A stretch of 64,000 nucleotides of DNA from Corynebacterium hindlerae. GTDB taxonomy: Bacteria > Actinomycetota > Actinomycetes > Mycobacteriales > Mycobacteriaceae. The stretch lies in NCBI RefSeq assembly GCF_014117265.1, contig NZ_CP059833.1, positions 186,001-250,000 of the forward strand, written 5' to 3'. Shown here piece after piece: positions 38,029 to 50,462 of this stretch. The notes beneath the pieces were generated by a model. That model did no database searches. It worked only from the letters and a program-made list of their open reading frames with translations, and was not told the origin of the DNA. Numbering within the stretch: the first letter of the stretch is position 1; every line of letters starts with the position of its first letter. Both the position numbers and the translations under genes were made by a program.

Positions 38029-38599
38029 GGTTAAGGGACAAAATGTGTGTCCGGTCGGTGTGTTGTCAGTTGGTACCTCACCCCTGGGGGCTCTGATCAC
38101 GGCCCCTGAAGTTTCTTACTAAAACCCGGGAAGCATTTCCCGGATCTTGGGCCCAAAACAGTGAAATACCTGGTGTGAAGCCTAAAAAATCACCGAGACC
38201 CGGGGAATGCTTCCCGGGTTTTGCAGGGTTATGTAACACAAGGGTGCGAACCTGCGGTCGAGACTCCATCGGGAGACACTTCACGAGCCGGCAGCATCGG
38301 TCATTGCGGTTGAGCCGACAGCATAAGCATGGAAGACCCGAAAAGATCGCCGCGTATGTGATCAGCTCTGGGTTTGGTGGCGCCGTTGTTGTTGCTTTTG
38401 TCCCAGGCAGACGGGGACATCGGGTCGGGTTTTGGTCACCGGAGTAAGGCAGCCGCACCTGCAAGCACAGGTGCGTTACCACTGGTGGTATGGAACAAGA
38501 TTTGTGGGTTTATCAGGCCCGAAACAATATATAGCACCTGTTTACATGCCTCGACCTGGCTTTACTGTGGAATTCAGACACACATTTTGTCCCTTAACC
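38029..38599. mobile_element. 571-bp element with perfect 23-bp terminal inverted repeats, copy 2
   Basis: Bounded by GGTTAAGGGACAAAATGTGTGTC (38029-38051; 23 bases) and its exact inverted copy (38577-38599). No intact gene is inside; short open frames lack recognisable domains. It contains two paired palindromes (38121-38222). A second, diverged copy flanks the IS at 7.1-9.3 kb. No clear target duplication is seen. It looks like a non-autonomous (MITE-like) element or the remnant of a transposon. I do not recognise the family. Confidence 0.75.
38121..38222. repeat. Paired CCCGGGAAGC palindromes within element copy 2
   Basis: Arms 38121-38147 and 38196-38222 are inverted copies of each other with few differences, 48 bases apart, exactly as in the copy at 9106-9207. 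Each arm is itself palindromic. The segment could form a large cruciform or bind a protein. Confidence 0.7.
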
Positions 38600-38606
38600 C
38601 GCGAAA

Positions 38607-38643
38607 GCCCCGTCCGATTCGCCAGCAGCGAACCAGACAGGGC
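38607..38643 (-). terminator. Terminator downstream of rpoZ
   Basis: On the minus strand GCCCTGTC-x-GGTTCGC, loop TGCTG, then GCGAATC-x-GACGGGGC followed by TTTCG. It starts 22 bases past the rpoZ stop. The T-run is short, so it may be moderate. The mobile element begins directly after it. Confidence 0.7.
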
Positions 38644-38664
38644 CAGGCGGTATATGTTGGAAGT

Positions 38665-38952
38665 TTAACCTTCCTCGTGATCCAGCATGCCACGGTTGAT
38701 TTCCCGCAGCGCAATCGACAGAGGCTTCTCCTGAGGCTCAGGGGTTACCAGCGGACCAACGAACTCGAATACACCTTCGTCGGCTTGCTGGTAGTAGCTG
38801 TTGATCTGGCGTGCGCGCTTGGCAGCAAAGATGACCAGAGCGTACTTGGAAGAAACCTTGTCCAACAGCTCATCGATCGGTGGATCGGTAATACCCACTG
38901 GCTGGTCAAATACGGCAGCAGTGGTGGCGTTGTCGTTGCTCACTTGGGTCAC
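38665..38952 (-). CDS. rpoZ: RNA polymerase omega subunit
   Basis: Has 95 residues. Omega helps fold and assemble the beta-prime subunit. The segment [35 protein letters not shown] is the conserved omega core. It follows gmk by about 90 bases, the common gmk-rpoZ order, and is the last gene before a terminator and the mobile element. Confidence 0.96.
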   Translation of the reverse strand: MTQVSNDNATTAAVFDQPVGITDPPIDELLDKVSSKYALVIFAAKRARQINSYYQQADEGVFEFVGPLVTPEPQEKPLSIALREINRGMLDHEEG

Positions 38953-39042
38953 TTACACCTTTTCCAGGTTTGAGGTTGTACATAAAAGCAGTGCGGTCGT
39001 CTATTCTAGCGACCGCACCGGGTGTTTCGCTAATCCCTTGCG

Positions 39043-39618
39043 TTAACGCGGGTTTTGCAGGATAGCAGAAATCGCATTCACAGCTTCATCGACATTGTCG
39101 TTGACCACGATATGGTCGAATTCTTCCTGAGCGGCCAGCTCAGCACGTGCGGTTTCCAGCCGACGTGCGATCACATCTTCGGCTTCCGTCCCACGGCCGG
39201 TCAGACGTTCCACCAGCACTTCCCATGAAGGGGGTGCAAGGAACACCGTTTGGGTTTCTGGGAGGGCTGCGACGACGTTGCGGGCACCAACCAGGTCGAC
39301 TTCGACGAGAACTGGTCTGCCGGCCTCCAGTGCTTCCAGCACCGGACCGGCGGGGGTGCCGGAACGTTGCAACCCACCGTGGATATCTGCCCATTCGAGC
39401 ATTTCGCCACGGTCAATGTGCTCTTGAAACTGTTCGGGAGTGACATAGAAGTAGTCCTGTCCGTGGACTTCACCTGGTCGTGGCGCACGAGTCGTCATTG
39501 AGACCGAGAAGTAAAGTCCGGGAACTTCTTCCCGAAGGCGATGAACCACCGTGGATTTGCCCACGGCGGATGGCCCCGCCAGTACGACGAGATTTCCCCG
39601 CTGGTTATCGCCGGCCAT
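39043..39618 (-). CDS. gmk: Guanylate kinase
   Basis: Phosphorylates GMP to GDP. It has 191 residues with the P-loop GPSAVGKS at 15-22 and the GMP-binding segment [20 protein letters not shown], followed by [12 protein letters not shown]. It starts 5 bases after mihF, and the pair is conserved throughout actinobacteria. Confidence 0.97.
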   Translation of the reverse strand: MAGDNQRGNLVVLAGPSAVGKSTVVHRLREEVPGLYFSVSMTTRAPRPGEVHGQDYFYVTPEQFQEHIDRGEMLEWADIHGGLQRSGTPAGPVLEALEAGRPVLVEVDLVGARNVVAALPETQTVFLAPPSWEVLVERLTGRGTEAEDVIARRLETARAELAAQEEFDHIVVNDNVDEAVNAISAILQNPR

Positions 39619-39623
39619 CTGAC

Positions 39624-39950
39624 TTAGTCGTCCTCAGAGAAACCGAAGCGTTCGAGCAGGGCGCGACGCTGACGGTCGCCCAGGCCACGCAGGCGACGGG
39701 TCTGAGCAATCTCCAGCTCTTCCATGATCTCCTTAGCCTTTACCTTGCCAACCTTTGGCATAGCTTCGAGAAGAGCGGAAACCTTGGTCTTGCCGATGAT
39801 CTCGTCAGACTGAGCCTTGTCGAGAACTTCCTTCAGGTTCGTGCCACCGCGCTTGAGCTGTTCCTTCAGCTCTGCACGTGCCTTGCGGGCTTCAGCTGCC
39901 TTGGCGAGGGCTTCTTTACGCTGCTCGTCGGTCAACTTTGGAAGGGCCAC
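39624..39950 (-). CDS. mihF: mIHF, actinobacterial integration host factor
   Basis: A 108-residue nucleoid-associated protein that binds and bends DNA; first described as the host factor for mycobacteriophage L5 integration and unrelated to E. coli IHF. Residues 3-108 match the family along the whole length, including [20 protein letters not shown] sequence, the helix-two-turn-helix [17 protein letters not shown] and [20 protein letters not shown] chose GTG 39950 because GGAGG stands 5 bases before it and the family begins at VALPKLT; a frame reaching 40058 adds 36 residues not seen in homologues. Confidence 0.94.
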   Translation of the reverse strand: MALPKLTDEQRKEALAKAAEARKARAELKEQLKRGGTNLKEVLDKAQSDEIIGKTKVSALLEAMPKVGKVKAKEIMEELEIAQTRRLRGLGDRQRRALLERFGFSEDD

Positions 39951-40142
39951 GGGTTCCTCCGATTCTAATAAGTGTCCATTGTCTGGGCGATAATCGCCCT
40001 TTTCATCTTGCCGCCCCACCAGGGAAGATTTGAGAATCTCCAGCTGGTTTTCGGGCAAGCTTCGATCAGTCTAGCACTACTTCCGTAAAAGCCGTGGTGA
40101 CACCACCATAACTGCATGTCACAAAGGAGGCAGCAGACAAAA

Positions 40143-40167
40143 ATGACCTGGGATAATCCCAGGTCAT
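40143..40167 (-). terminator. Terminator of the pyr-car operon
   Basis: Perfect 11-base stem ATGACCTGGGA / TCCCAGGTCAT with loop TAA, followed on the minus strand by TTTTGTC. It begins 10 bases beyond the pyrF stop and ends the pyrR-pyrF operon before mihF. Confidence 0.9.
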
Positions 40168-40176
40168 CGCTATGCT

Positions 40177-41016
40177 TTAGGGCGCCGATAGTCCAGGAAA
40201 TTCCTGGGCGGCCGCCCGCGCGGCGTGACGCAGATCCGCCTCATCAGGTCCTGCTTGCAGGACTGCGCGCGAGATATTCGGGATGGCCAGGTGCTCAACG
40301 CCCGCTGCTAATCGGGCCACATCGGCCGCGGAGCCACCCTGCGCACCGACGCCCGGCATCAACACTGACCCATTCAACCGCGAGAGGTCTGGGGCCTGGC
40401 TGAGCGTTGCGCCAACGACGACACCAAAGTTGCCGGGTTTGCCACTGGGAGCAGTAGTGCGGTTTAGCGCCGCCACTTTGTCCACCACCTGCTGTGCGAG
40501 GGTTACGTCGGCGTCGGAGCGATTGCCCTGCACGGATTGCCCCTCGGGGTTTGAGGTCGCAGCCAGCACGTACACGCCTTTGCCGTGCTGGTTCGCAAGT
40601 TCAAACGCCGGTTGCAGGGCGCCGACCCCCAGGTAGGGAGACACCGTGACGGCGTCGCAGACGAGGGCTGACTCGGGGTGGAGCCAAGCCATTGCGTATG
40701 CCGCCATGGTGGACCCGATATCGCCGCGTTTGGCGTCGGCAAGCACCAGCGTGCCTTTCTCCTTGAGCGCGCCGATGGTTTCCTCCAGGATGGCGAATCC
40801 TTTCGCGCCGTAAGCTTCGTAAAACGCTACTTGCGGCTTGACGACGGCCACCGTGTCCCCAAATGCGGCGACGCAGATACGGGAGAACTCTGCCACACCT
40901 TCGGCAGAAACCGGGAGGTTCCACGCGGTGAGCAGCGACGGGTGCGGGTCAATTCCGACGCAGAGCCTGCCGCGCTCAGCGGTCGCGGCCAGGAGTTTAC
41001 TGCCGAAGGTTTCCAT
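40177..41016 (-). CDS. pyrF: Orotidine 5'-phosphate decarboxylase
   Basis: Last step of UMP synthesis. It has 279 residues and belongs to the longer type 2 family typical of actinobacteria, with LCVGIDPHPSLL at the N terminus and the catalytic LADAKRGDIGSTMAAYA. The start lies directly after the carB stop (TAAATG). It is the last gene of pyrR-pyrB-pyrC-carA-carB-pyrF. Confidence 0.97.
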   Translation of the reverse strand: METFGSKLLAATAERGRLCVGIDPHPSLLTAWNLPVSAEGVAEFSRICVAAFGDTVAVVKPQVAFYEAYGAKGFAILEETIGALKEKGTLVLADAKRGDIGSTMAAYAMAWLHPESALVCDAVTVSPYLGVGALQPAFELANQHGKGVYVLAATSNPEGQSVQGNRSDADVTLAQQVVDKVAALNRTTAPSGKPGNFGVVVGATLSQAPDLSRLNGSVLMPGVGAQGGSAADVARLAAGVEHLAIPNISRAVLQAGPDEADLRHAARAAAQEFPGLSAP

Positions 41017-44358
<3,342 letters not shown>

Positions 44359-44385
44359 TGTTTTTCCTTTCGTGGTCGATCGGTG

Positions 44386-45513
44386 TTACTTGGAGCCGAG
44401 CAGCTCGAGGAACTGGTCGAATAGAGGGTTGGCGTCGTGTGGGCCGGCGGCGGACTCTGGGTGGTACTGGACCGAGAATGCGCGACCGGATTTCAGCGCC
44501 ACGCCCTCCACGGTGCCGTCGTTGAGGCAGGTGTGGGTGACGTGTGCCGGGCCGAATGGTGATTCAAACTCCATCCCGGCCTCACCTTCCAGGGCAAAGC
44601 CGTGGTTCTGGGAGGTGATGTAGATCTTGTTCGTGACGTGGTCGAGCACCGGGATGTTCACGCCACGGTGGCCGAACTTCATCTTGTAGGTCTTGAGCCC
44701 CAAGGCGCGTCCGAAGATCTGGTTACCGAAGCAGATACCGAACAGTGGCAGATCTGCCTTGATGATGTCTTCAACAATGCCCACCATCACGTCTGCAGTT
44801 GCTGGGTCACCAGGGCCGTTGGAAATAAACACGCCGTCCGGGTTGTACTGCTTGATTTCCTCAAATGGAGTGTTTGCTGGGACCACGACGGTCTTGATGC
44901 CACGGGCAGCGAAGTTGCGTGGGGTCTGGGACTTAATGCCCATGTCGTAGGCCACGACGGTGTACTTGGTCTCCCCTTCCGCCTCTAGCACGTAGGGTTC
45001 CTTGGTGGATACCTCTGCCGCGAGGTCGGCTCCGGCCATCGCTGGCTGCGCCTTCACAATTTCCAGCAGTTCTGCCTCGGGCTTCAAGGCGTCATCGCCG
45101 GAGAAAATGCCGGCTGCGATTGAACCGTGGTTGCGCAGGTGGCGCACCAGCGCGCGCGTATCGACGCCCGCGATACCGATGCAGTCCTGGGCCTGCATCT
45201 GTTCCGGAAGGCTCCGCTTCGCCCGCCAGTTGGACACCTGCTGGGACAGATCGCGGATCACAAGGCCGGCAACCCAGATGCGGTTGTCGTGGGATTCATT
45301 GTCCTCGTCGTTCCAACCGGTGTTACCGATGTGCGGTGCGGCGGTGACCAGAATCTGGCGGTGGAAGGATGGGTCCGTCATGGACTCCTGGTAACCCGTC
45401 ATAGAAGTGGTAAAAACTGCTTCGCCGAGGGTGGTTCCGGTCGCGCCGAAGCCGGTACCGCGGAACGTGCGGCCGTCGGCCAGCACCAAGATTGCTGGTA
45501 CGTCGTTGTTCAC
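44386..45513 (-). CDS. carA: Carbamoyl-phosphate synthase, small (glutaminase) subunit
   Basis: Has 375 residues. It hydrolyses glutamine and channels ammonia to CarB. The class I amidotransferase triad is visible: Cys in LFGICFGNQIFGRALG, and His and Glu in VQYHPESAAGP. The N-terminal domain has LADGRTFRGTGFGA and EAVFTTSMTGYQE. The GTG at 45513, with AAAGG upstream, gives the standard N terminus; a longer in-frame extension to 45699 would lie within pyrC and is unlikely to be used. Confidence 0.97.
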   Translation of the reverse strand: MNNDVPAILVLADGRTFRGTGFGATGTTLGEAVFTTSMTGYQESMTDPSFHRQILVTAAPHIGNTGWNDEDNESHDNRIWVAGLVIRDLSQQVSNWRAKRSLPEQMQAQDCIGIAGVDTRALVRHLRNHGSIAAGIFSGDDALKPEAELLEIVKAQPAMAGADLAAEVSTKEPYVLEAEGETKYTVVAYDMGIKSQTPRNFAARGIKTVVVPANTPFEEIKQYNPDGVFISNGPGDPATADVMVGIVEDIIKADLPLFGICFGNQIFGRALGLKTYKMKFGHRGVNIPVLDHVTNKIYITSQNHGFALEGEAGMEFESPFGPAHVTHTCLNDGTVEGVALKSGRAFSVQYHPESAAGPHDANPLFDQFLELLGSK

Positions 45514-45535
45514 TGTGAAAACCTTTCTATTTAAC

Positions 45536-46876
45536 TTATACGGCGCGAGGCGCGGCGGCCTTGCCTTCAGCACAGGTGATGTGGCCACGCAGGATGGTGG
45601 TAGTGACCTTGGTGTGGAACTCCGTGCCTTCGTACGGAGTGTTTTCCGCCTTGGAATCCATGTCCACGCCACGTGCAATCCAGGTGGTGTCTTCCGCAAC
45701 GAGGGTCAAGTTTGCTGGCTCGCCGACGGCGATCGGGCGACCATGGCCCGGCAGCCGGACGATCTCGGCGGGACGTTCGGACATGACTTTTGCCACCCAG
45801 CGCCAATCGGCCTGGCCGGTGCGAACGAAGGTATCAGCGATCACTGCCAGCGAGGTTTCCAGCCCCAGCATGCCGGGCCGAGCGTGCTCGAATTCGACGC
45901 ACTTTTCTTCCGAGCCGTGTGGGGCGTGGTCGGTGGCGACGCAGTCGATGATCCCGTCGAGCAGGGCTTGGCGCAGCGCCACGGTGTCGTGGTCTTCCCG
46001 CAGCGGTGGATTCACGCGGTACACGCCGTCGTAGGATTCCAGCAACGCGTCGGTAAGCACCAGGTGGTGTGGCGTGACTTCCGCGGTGATCGGAATGCCC
46101 TGGCTCTTTGCCCATTTGACCAGCTCCACAGAGCCGACGGTGGACAGGTGGCAGATGTGCATGCGGGTGCCGTAGTCACGAGTGAGGAGAGAGTCGCGGG
46201 CAACGATGGATTCCTCGGCGGCACGGGGCCACCCGCGCAGCCCGAGCCGGGCTGCGGTTTCACCTTCATGGGCTGGGGCGTTGTCCGTCAGGCGGAGGTC
46301 CTCGCAGTGCTGCGCGAGCAACACGTCCTGGCCTTTGGCGTACTCGATGGCACGGCGCATGATCATCGGGTTGTCCACGCATTTGCCGTCATCGGAGAAC
46401 ATCCGCACCTTGGCTGCGGAGCGGGCCATCATGCCGAACTCGGTGATCTCAGTGCCTTCGAGGCCCTTGGTGATCGATCCCACCGGGTGCACATCGCACA
46501 GCCCAAGGGCCTGGGATTTCAGCCACACTGATTCTGCGATGGTCGGTTGATCCATCACCGGGATGGTGTTGGCCATAGTAAACACGGCGGTAAACCCGCC
46601 CTTCGCAGCAGCTGCCGAACCGGTAGCGAGGGTTTCGGTGTCCTCACGGCCCGGCTCCCGCAGGTGGACGTGAATATCCACCAAGCCCGGAAGCAGAACC
46701 TGGCCTTGCCCGTCGATTTCTCGATCCGCCGTGACATCCAAGTTGGCGCCGATCTGGGTGATCTCGCCGTTTTCTACGAACACATCAACAGTGTCTTCAC
46801 CGTAGGGGCGGACGTTTTTAATCAATAAGGACTGCTCCGCCACTGGCGCGAGTCGCCCGGTTTCTGGGTAGTGCAT
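45536..46876 (-). CDS. pyrC: Dihydroorotase
   Basis: Cyclises carbamoyl aspartate to dihydroorotate. It has 446 residues, class I, with the metal motif [10 protein letters not shown], a metal-binding HICHLST segment and [10 protein letters not shown] near the end. It begins 2 bases after pyrB. Its first 15 or so residues ([15 protein letters not shown]) are poorly conserved, so an internal start is possible but no better RBS is evident. Confidence 0.96.
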   Translation of the reverse strand: MHYPETGRLAPVAEQSLLIKNVRPYGEDTVDVFVENGEITQIGANLDVTADREIDGQGQVLLPGLVDIHVHLREPGREDTETLATGSAAAAKGGFTAVFTMANTIPVMDQPTIAESVWLKSQALGLCDVHPVGSITKGLEGTEITEFGMMARSAAKVRMFSDDGKCVDNPMIMRRAIEYAKGQDVLLAQHCEDLRLTDNAPAHEGETAARLGLRGWPRAAEESIVARDSLLTRDYGTRMHICHLSTVGSVELVKWAKSQGIPITAEVTPHHLVLTDALLESYDGVYRVNPPLREDHDTVALRQALLDGIIDCVATDHAPHGSEEKCVEFEHARPGMLGLETSLAVIADTFVRTGQADWRWVAKVMSERPAEIVRLPGHGRPIAVGEPANLTLVAEDTTWIARGVDMDSKAENTPYEGTEFHTKVTTTILRGHITCAEGKAAAPRAV

Positions 46877-46878
46877 TC

Positions 46879-47814
46879 TTAGCCCTCCGTCCCGATCAAA
46901 GTGGTGAACAGCACTGCCATGCGCACGTGCACACCGTTGCTGACCTGCTGCAATACGGCGGTCTGTGGTGCATCGGCCACGTGGTAATTCATTTCCATCC
47001 CGCGCAGCATGGGGCCGGGGTGCATGATGATCGCATCGTCACGCATCGACGCGGCCCGGGCTTTGGACATGCCGTAGAGCGTCGCATATTCGCGGTGCGA
47101 CGGGAAGAACCCGCCGTGCATGCGCTCCTGCTGGACGCGCAGCATCATAACGACGTCCGCCTCCTTAATCTCTTCATCCATGTCATAGGCGAAGCGCACC
47201 GGCCAGTGCTCCACGCCTGTTGGCAACAGTGTCGGTGGCGCGATGAGGACCACCTCATTGCCAAGGGTGGCATGCAGATCCACGTTGGAGCGGACCACAC
47301 GCGAGTGCAGGCAGTCACCCACAATGACGACCTTGAGACCGGTGATCCGGCCGAGGCGTTGGCGCATGGTGACGGCGTCGAGAAGCACCTGCGTTGGGTG
47401 CTGGTGCGCGCCATCGCCGGCGTTGATGATGGACGGGCCACTCACTCCGTCGGGGCTGAGCCACTGTGCTACCTGCTGCGCCGCGCCTGACGACGGGTGT
47501 CGCATCACAATCGCGTCGGCGCCAACGGCGGCTAGTGTGGCAGCGGTGTCCTTGAGGGATTCGCCTTTCTTCACCGAGGAGCTGGACGCGGAAATGTTGA
47601 TAACATCTGCGCTCATCCATTTGCCGGCGGTTTCGAAGGAGGAACGGGTACGGGTCGAGTTCTCGTAGAACATGGTGAAGATGGTGCGACCACGCAGGGT
47701 GGGCAGCTTCTTTACCTCGCGTCCTTCAAGAGCCTCGCGGAACTTATCAGCTTCATCCAAAAGCCCGATGATTTCCTCGGAGCTTAAGTCAGCAATATTC
47801 AGCAAGTGCTTCAT
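46879..47814 (-). CDS. pyrB: Aspartate carbamoyltransferase, catalytic chain
   Basis: Joins carbamoyl phosphate and aspartate. It has 311 residues. The carbamoyl-phosphate site [13 protein letters not shown], the GESLKDT loop and the aspartate-binding MMLRVQQER are present. No regulatory-chain gene pyrI is present, as usual for Gram-positive bacteria. It starts 2 bases after pyrR. Confidence 0.98.
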   Translation of the reverse strand: MKHLLNIADLSSEEIIGLLDEADKFREALEGREVKKLPTLRGRTIFTMFYENSTRTRSSFETAGKWMSADVINISASSSSVKKGESLKDTAATLAAVGADAIVMRHPSSGAAQQVAQWLSPDGVSGPSIINAGDGAHQHPTQVLLDAVTMRQRLGRITGLKVVIVGDCLHSRVVRSNVDLHATLGNEVVLIAPPTLLPTGVEHWPVRFAYDMDEEIKEADVVMMLRVQQERMHGGFFPSHREYATLYGMSKARAASMRDDAIIMHPGPMLRGMEMNYHVADAPQTAVLQQVSNGVHVRMAVLFTTLIGTEG

Positions 47815-47816
47815 AG

Positions 47817-48371
47817 TCAGCTTTCTCGAGTGATGGTGACGCTGTCGTGGCCGTCGATTTCCGACAGGCGAACGATCACGTCTTCGTCCTTGGACGTCGG
47901 GATGTTTTTGCCCACGTAGTCGGCACGGATCGGTAGCTGGCGGTGGCCACGGTCGACCAAGACAGCCAGTTGGATCATCGCCGGGCGACCTTCATCCCGC
48001 AGCGCATCGAGCGCAGCCCGGATCGTACGTCCGGAAAACAGCACGTCATCGACGAGGATGACCGTTGCTCCGTCAATGGACTCGGGGATCACTGTGGGAA
48101 GTAGCGCGCGATGCGGCTTCTTGCGCAGATCGTCGCGGTACAAGGTGATGTCTACCGAGCCGGTGGGAACCCGCTGCCCGGAGAATTCTTCGATCTTCGC
48201 AGCTAGTCGCTGCGCTAGTGGGACGCCTCCGGATGGAATGCCAAGCAAGACCACTCGGGCACTCCCTGGGGCATCCAGGGCCGTCTTTTCAATAATTTGG
48301 TGCGCGATTCGCGCGACGGTTCGACCAACATCTGCTGTGGACAGCAGTTCGGTTTCCACGTTGTCGCTCAT
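47817..48371 (-). CDS. pyrR: PyrR, pyrimidine operon regulator
   Basis: Has 184 residues. PyrR binds UMP and pyr mRNA to lower expression; many versions also have uracil phosphoribosyltransferase activity. The PRPP-binding motif [13 protein letters not shown] is at 104-116 and [15 protein letters not shown] at 42-56. The gene is first in the operon. An RNA hairpin just before its Shine-Dalgarno sequence resembles a PyrR binding loop, pointing to control at translation. ATG at 48371 follows AAGGAGGTC. Confidence 0.96.
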   Translation of the reverse strand: MSDNVETELLSTADVGRTVARIAHQIIEKTALDAPGSARVVLLGIPSGGVPLAQRLAAKIEEFSGQRVPTGSVDITLYRDDLRKKPHRALLPTVIPESIDGATVILVDDVLFSGRTIRAALDALRDEGRPAMIQLAVLVDRGHRQLPIRADYVGKNIPTSKDEDVIVRLSEIDGHDSVTITRES

Positions 48372-48372
48372 C

Positions 48373-48401
48373 GTGACCTCCTTCCCCGCCTCTCTGTGCG
48401 G
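48373..48401 (-). promoter_or_regulatory. Probable PyrR-binding hairpin next to the pyrR Shine-Dalgarno site
   Basis: On the minus strand the mRNA would read CCGC-ACAGAGAG-GCGG (48401-48386) followed within 3 bases by the Shine-Dalgarno AAGGAGGTC (48381-48373). The loop contains CAGAGAGG, close to the CNGNGAGG core known for PyrR RNA sites. Binding would cover the ribosome site, as described for translational repression in Mycobacterium smegmatis. Predicted from sequence only. Confidence 0.55.
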
Positions 48402-48482
48402 ACCATTAAAGGATGTCTCTATGCTGGTATGGCAACGACGAGTCTAGCACCGGTACCTACCCAGGCACGAAAGGCACAACGA

Positions 48483-49784
48483 ATGAGCTACACCACCACG
48501 CAATTCCTGCCGTTCGACCGCGCCACCGTCTGGGAGTACCACACCCGAAAGGGTGCCATCACCCGGCTGTCACCCCCATTTTTGCCGATGACCCCCGTGC
48601 GTCAGGCCAACAGCCTTGCCGACGGCACAACTATCTTTTCCCTCCCCGCAGGCCTCAAGTGGATCGCGCGCCATGACATCACCGCCTATCGGGGTGGTCG
48701 GCAATTCGCCGACGAATGTGTGTCGGCCCCATTTAAGGCTTTCGCGCAGTGGCGGCACGTACACCGGTTTGCGGATGCGGAAGGCGGGTGCACCGTCACG
48801 GACTTTGTCGATACCCGCGTCCCCTCTGCCACAGTGCGGGCCACCTTCGCCTACCGCCAGGCCCAGCTGCTCGGGGATCTCACCACTGCCGCCCGGTTGG
48901 ACACCCGCCCCCTCACTGTGGCGATGACGGGATCCCGCGGTCTGGTGGGGCGCGCCCTGTCTGCATTTTTGTCCACGATGGGTGTGACGGTAGTTCAGCT
49001 TGTTCGCGGCAATGTGAAGGAGGGCCAACGACACTGGAACCCGCACGCCCCGGCTGCTGACCTGTTGGACGGGGTGGACGCCCTCATTCACCTGGCCGGA
49101 GAGCCTATTGGGGGCCGGTTTACAGACAGTCACAAGGCACTGTTGGTCGAGTCCCGGGTGGAGCCGACAGCAAAGCTGGCAGACCTAGTGTCCCGGTCCG
49201 AAACGTGCCAGGCTATGATTTCCGCTTCTGCGGTCGGTTTCTATGGCCCGTCTTGCGGTGGCGATGCCTCCGTCACTGATGATTCACCGGCAGGCTCAGG
49301 ATTCTTGGCGGATTTGGTGCAGCAATGGGAGGCTTCGGCTGCGACCTGTACTAAACGCACGGTGCTGATGCGTACTGGTCTGGTGCTTTCTGGACGAGGT
49401 GGGTTGCTGCCGGTGTTTAAAGCCTTATTTTCTACCGGTCTAGGTGGCCCACTGGGCACTGGTGAGCAGTGGATGAGCTGGGTGGCGATTGATGATCTGC
49501 TGGACATGTATGCCACTGCCCTGTTCTCGTCCATCTCCGGCCCGGTCAATGCGGTGGCGCCCCAGCCGGTGCGCAATTCTGAGTTCGCGGAATGTTTGGC
49601 GAAGGAGCTGCGTCGTCCCGCACTGCTGAACGTGCCGAGCTTCGGCCCGAAACTGCTGTTGGGTAAGGAAGGCGCGACGGAGTTGGCCTTGGCGGATCAG
49701 CGGGTAGCGACGTCGTTTGAGCAGTTCCGTTTCCCTGCGCTATCTGAGGCGCTGGCTCACGAATTGGGAGGACATCGTGCTTAA
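48483..49784 (+). CDS. Two-domain protein: SRPBCC-like domain plus TIGR01777-type NAD(P)-binding epimerase
   Basis: Has 433 residues. Residues 1-130 resemble SRPBCC ligand-binding proteins (TQFLPFDRATVWEYHTRKGAI, AFAQWRHVHRF). From about 140 a SDR/epimerase domain follows, with VAMTGSRGLVGRALS as nucleotide loop, ALIHLAGEPI and ISASAVGFYG, and a C-terminal DUF1731-like part (RRPALLNVPSFGPKLLLGKEGA). The family's substrate is unknown. ATG at 48483 has AAAGG upstream; an ATG at 48429 is possible. It is divergent from pyrR and followed by two small overlapping genes, suggesting a three-gene unit. Confidence 0.85.
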   Translation: MSYTTTQFLPFDRATVWEYHTRKGAITRLSPPFLPMTPVRQANSLADGTTIFSLPAGLKWIARHDITAYRGGRQFADECVSAPFKAFAQWRHVHRFADAEGGCTVTDFVDTRVPSATVRATFAYRQAQLLGDLTTAARLDTRPLTVAMTGSRGLVGRALSAFLSTMGVTVVQLVRGNVKEGQRHWNPHAPAADLLDGVDALIHLAGEPIGGRFTDSHKALLVESRVEPTAKLADLVSRSETCQAMISASAVGFYGPSCGGDASVTDDSPAGSGFLADLVQQWEASAATCTKRTVLMRTGLVLSGRGGLLPVFKALFSTGLGGPLGTGEQWMSWVAIDDLLDMYATALFSSISGPVNAVAPQPVRNSEFAECLAKELRRPALLNVPSFGPKLLLGKEGATELALADQRVATSFEQFRFPALSEALAHELGGHRA

Positions 49785-50121
49785 TCGAGTGGCGGCGTTT
49801 TTTGATGCTGAGGGCATTGCCTACGTGTCCGACGACCGGAGCGTGTCCACGGGGTTCGATGACGTGGCGATCACCGTGTTGTGGTCGGGCCAGCAGCTGC
49901 TGGTGAGCGCCCGGTACCGGGAGCCGTTTAAGAACCTCACGAAGGTCAACCAGTGGAATGTCGAACACCCAAATCCAACAGCGTTTGTGCTGGGTGGGGA
50001 GCTGTATTTTAAGGCTGGGCTAGCGCTGGCGGACCCGACTGTTGATCAACTCGGATTCTTCCTCGCCAGTGCTCTTGGCTCGATCGGATCCGCTTGCGAA
50101 TGGTTTGCACAATGGAAGTAA
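49777..50121 (+). CDS. YbjN-domain protein (first of a pair)
   Basis: Has 114 residues, no membrane segments. The pattern RVAAFFDAEGIAY..DD....TGFDDVAITVLWSGQQLLVSARYR, then NQWNVEHPNPTAFV, is that of bacterial YbjN-type sensory/chaperone-like proteins, common in actinobacteria. I use GTG 49777, which has GGGAGGACATC in front and overlaps the end of the preceding gene by 8 bases. Function unknown; in enterobacteria YbjN affects stress responses and motility. Confidence 0.75.
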   Translation: MLNRVAAFFDAEGIAYVSDDRSVSTGFDDVAITVLWSGQQLLVSARYREPFKNLTKVNQWNVEHPNPTAFVLGGELYFKAGLALADPTVDQLGFFLASALGSIGSACEWFAQWK

Positions 50122-50462
50122 CATACCCCCGTATCCTCGACTCGGCCCGCGCTCTCGGCGTGGAGCTCACCCCGACTCCGACGCCACGCTTGTGGGTCGC
50201 TGATTTGAATGGACAGTTGATGCAGGTCCTCTCGCTGCCGTCACAGGTGGTGCTACGCATGGACTGCCCCGCCACGTCCATCCCGTGGTGCAACGAGGTC
50301 AACGCTGCCCCACTGTTTGTGAGCGCCGCGCTTATCGACGCCCAATCCCCTCTCACCCGATTGGAATATAGTTTCCCAACCGCTGCGGGTCTGGACGATG
50401 AACAACTCGAGCACCTGCTCAAGGTTGGCATCGATCAGCTGTTTGCTGCTAAGAATTCTTGA
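50112..50462 (+). CDS. YbjN-domain-like protein (second of a pair)
   Basis: Has 116 residues. It overlaps the previous gene by 10 bases (ATG at 50112) and resembles it in build: an N-terminal TYPRILDSARALGVEL helix, a beta-rich core and SIPWCNEVNAAPLF in place of NQWNVEHPNPTAFV. Another ATG at 50100 is possible. It converges on ppk2 and their coding ends overlap by 14 bases. The two YbjN-like proteins may form a heterodimer; this is a guess from pairing and overlap. Confidence 0.65.
   Translation: MEVTYPRILDSARALGVELTPTPTPRLWVADLNGQLMQVLSLPSQVVLRMDCPATSIPWCNEVNAAPLFVSAALIDAQSPLTRLEYSFPTAAGLDDEQLEHLLKVGIDQLFAAKNS

Noticed and set aside
38078..38482. 134-codon minus-strand frame inside the 38-kb element, perhaps a transposase fragment
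   Set aside because: Cys-rich stretches hint at a zinc finger, but no transposase motif could be recognised and the frame crosses the palindromes.
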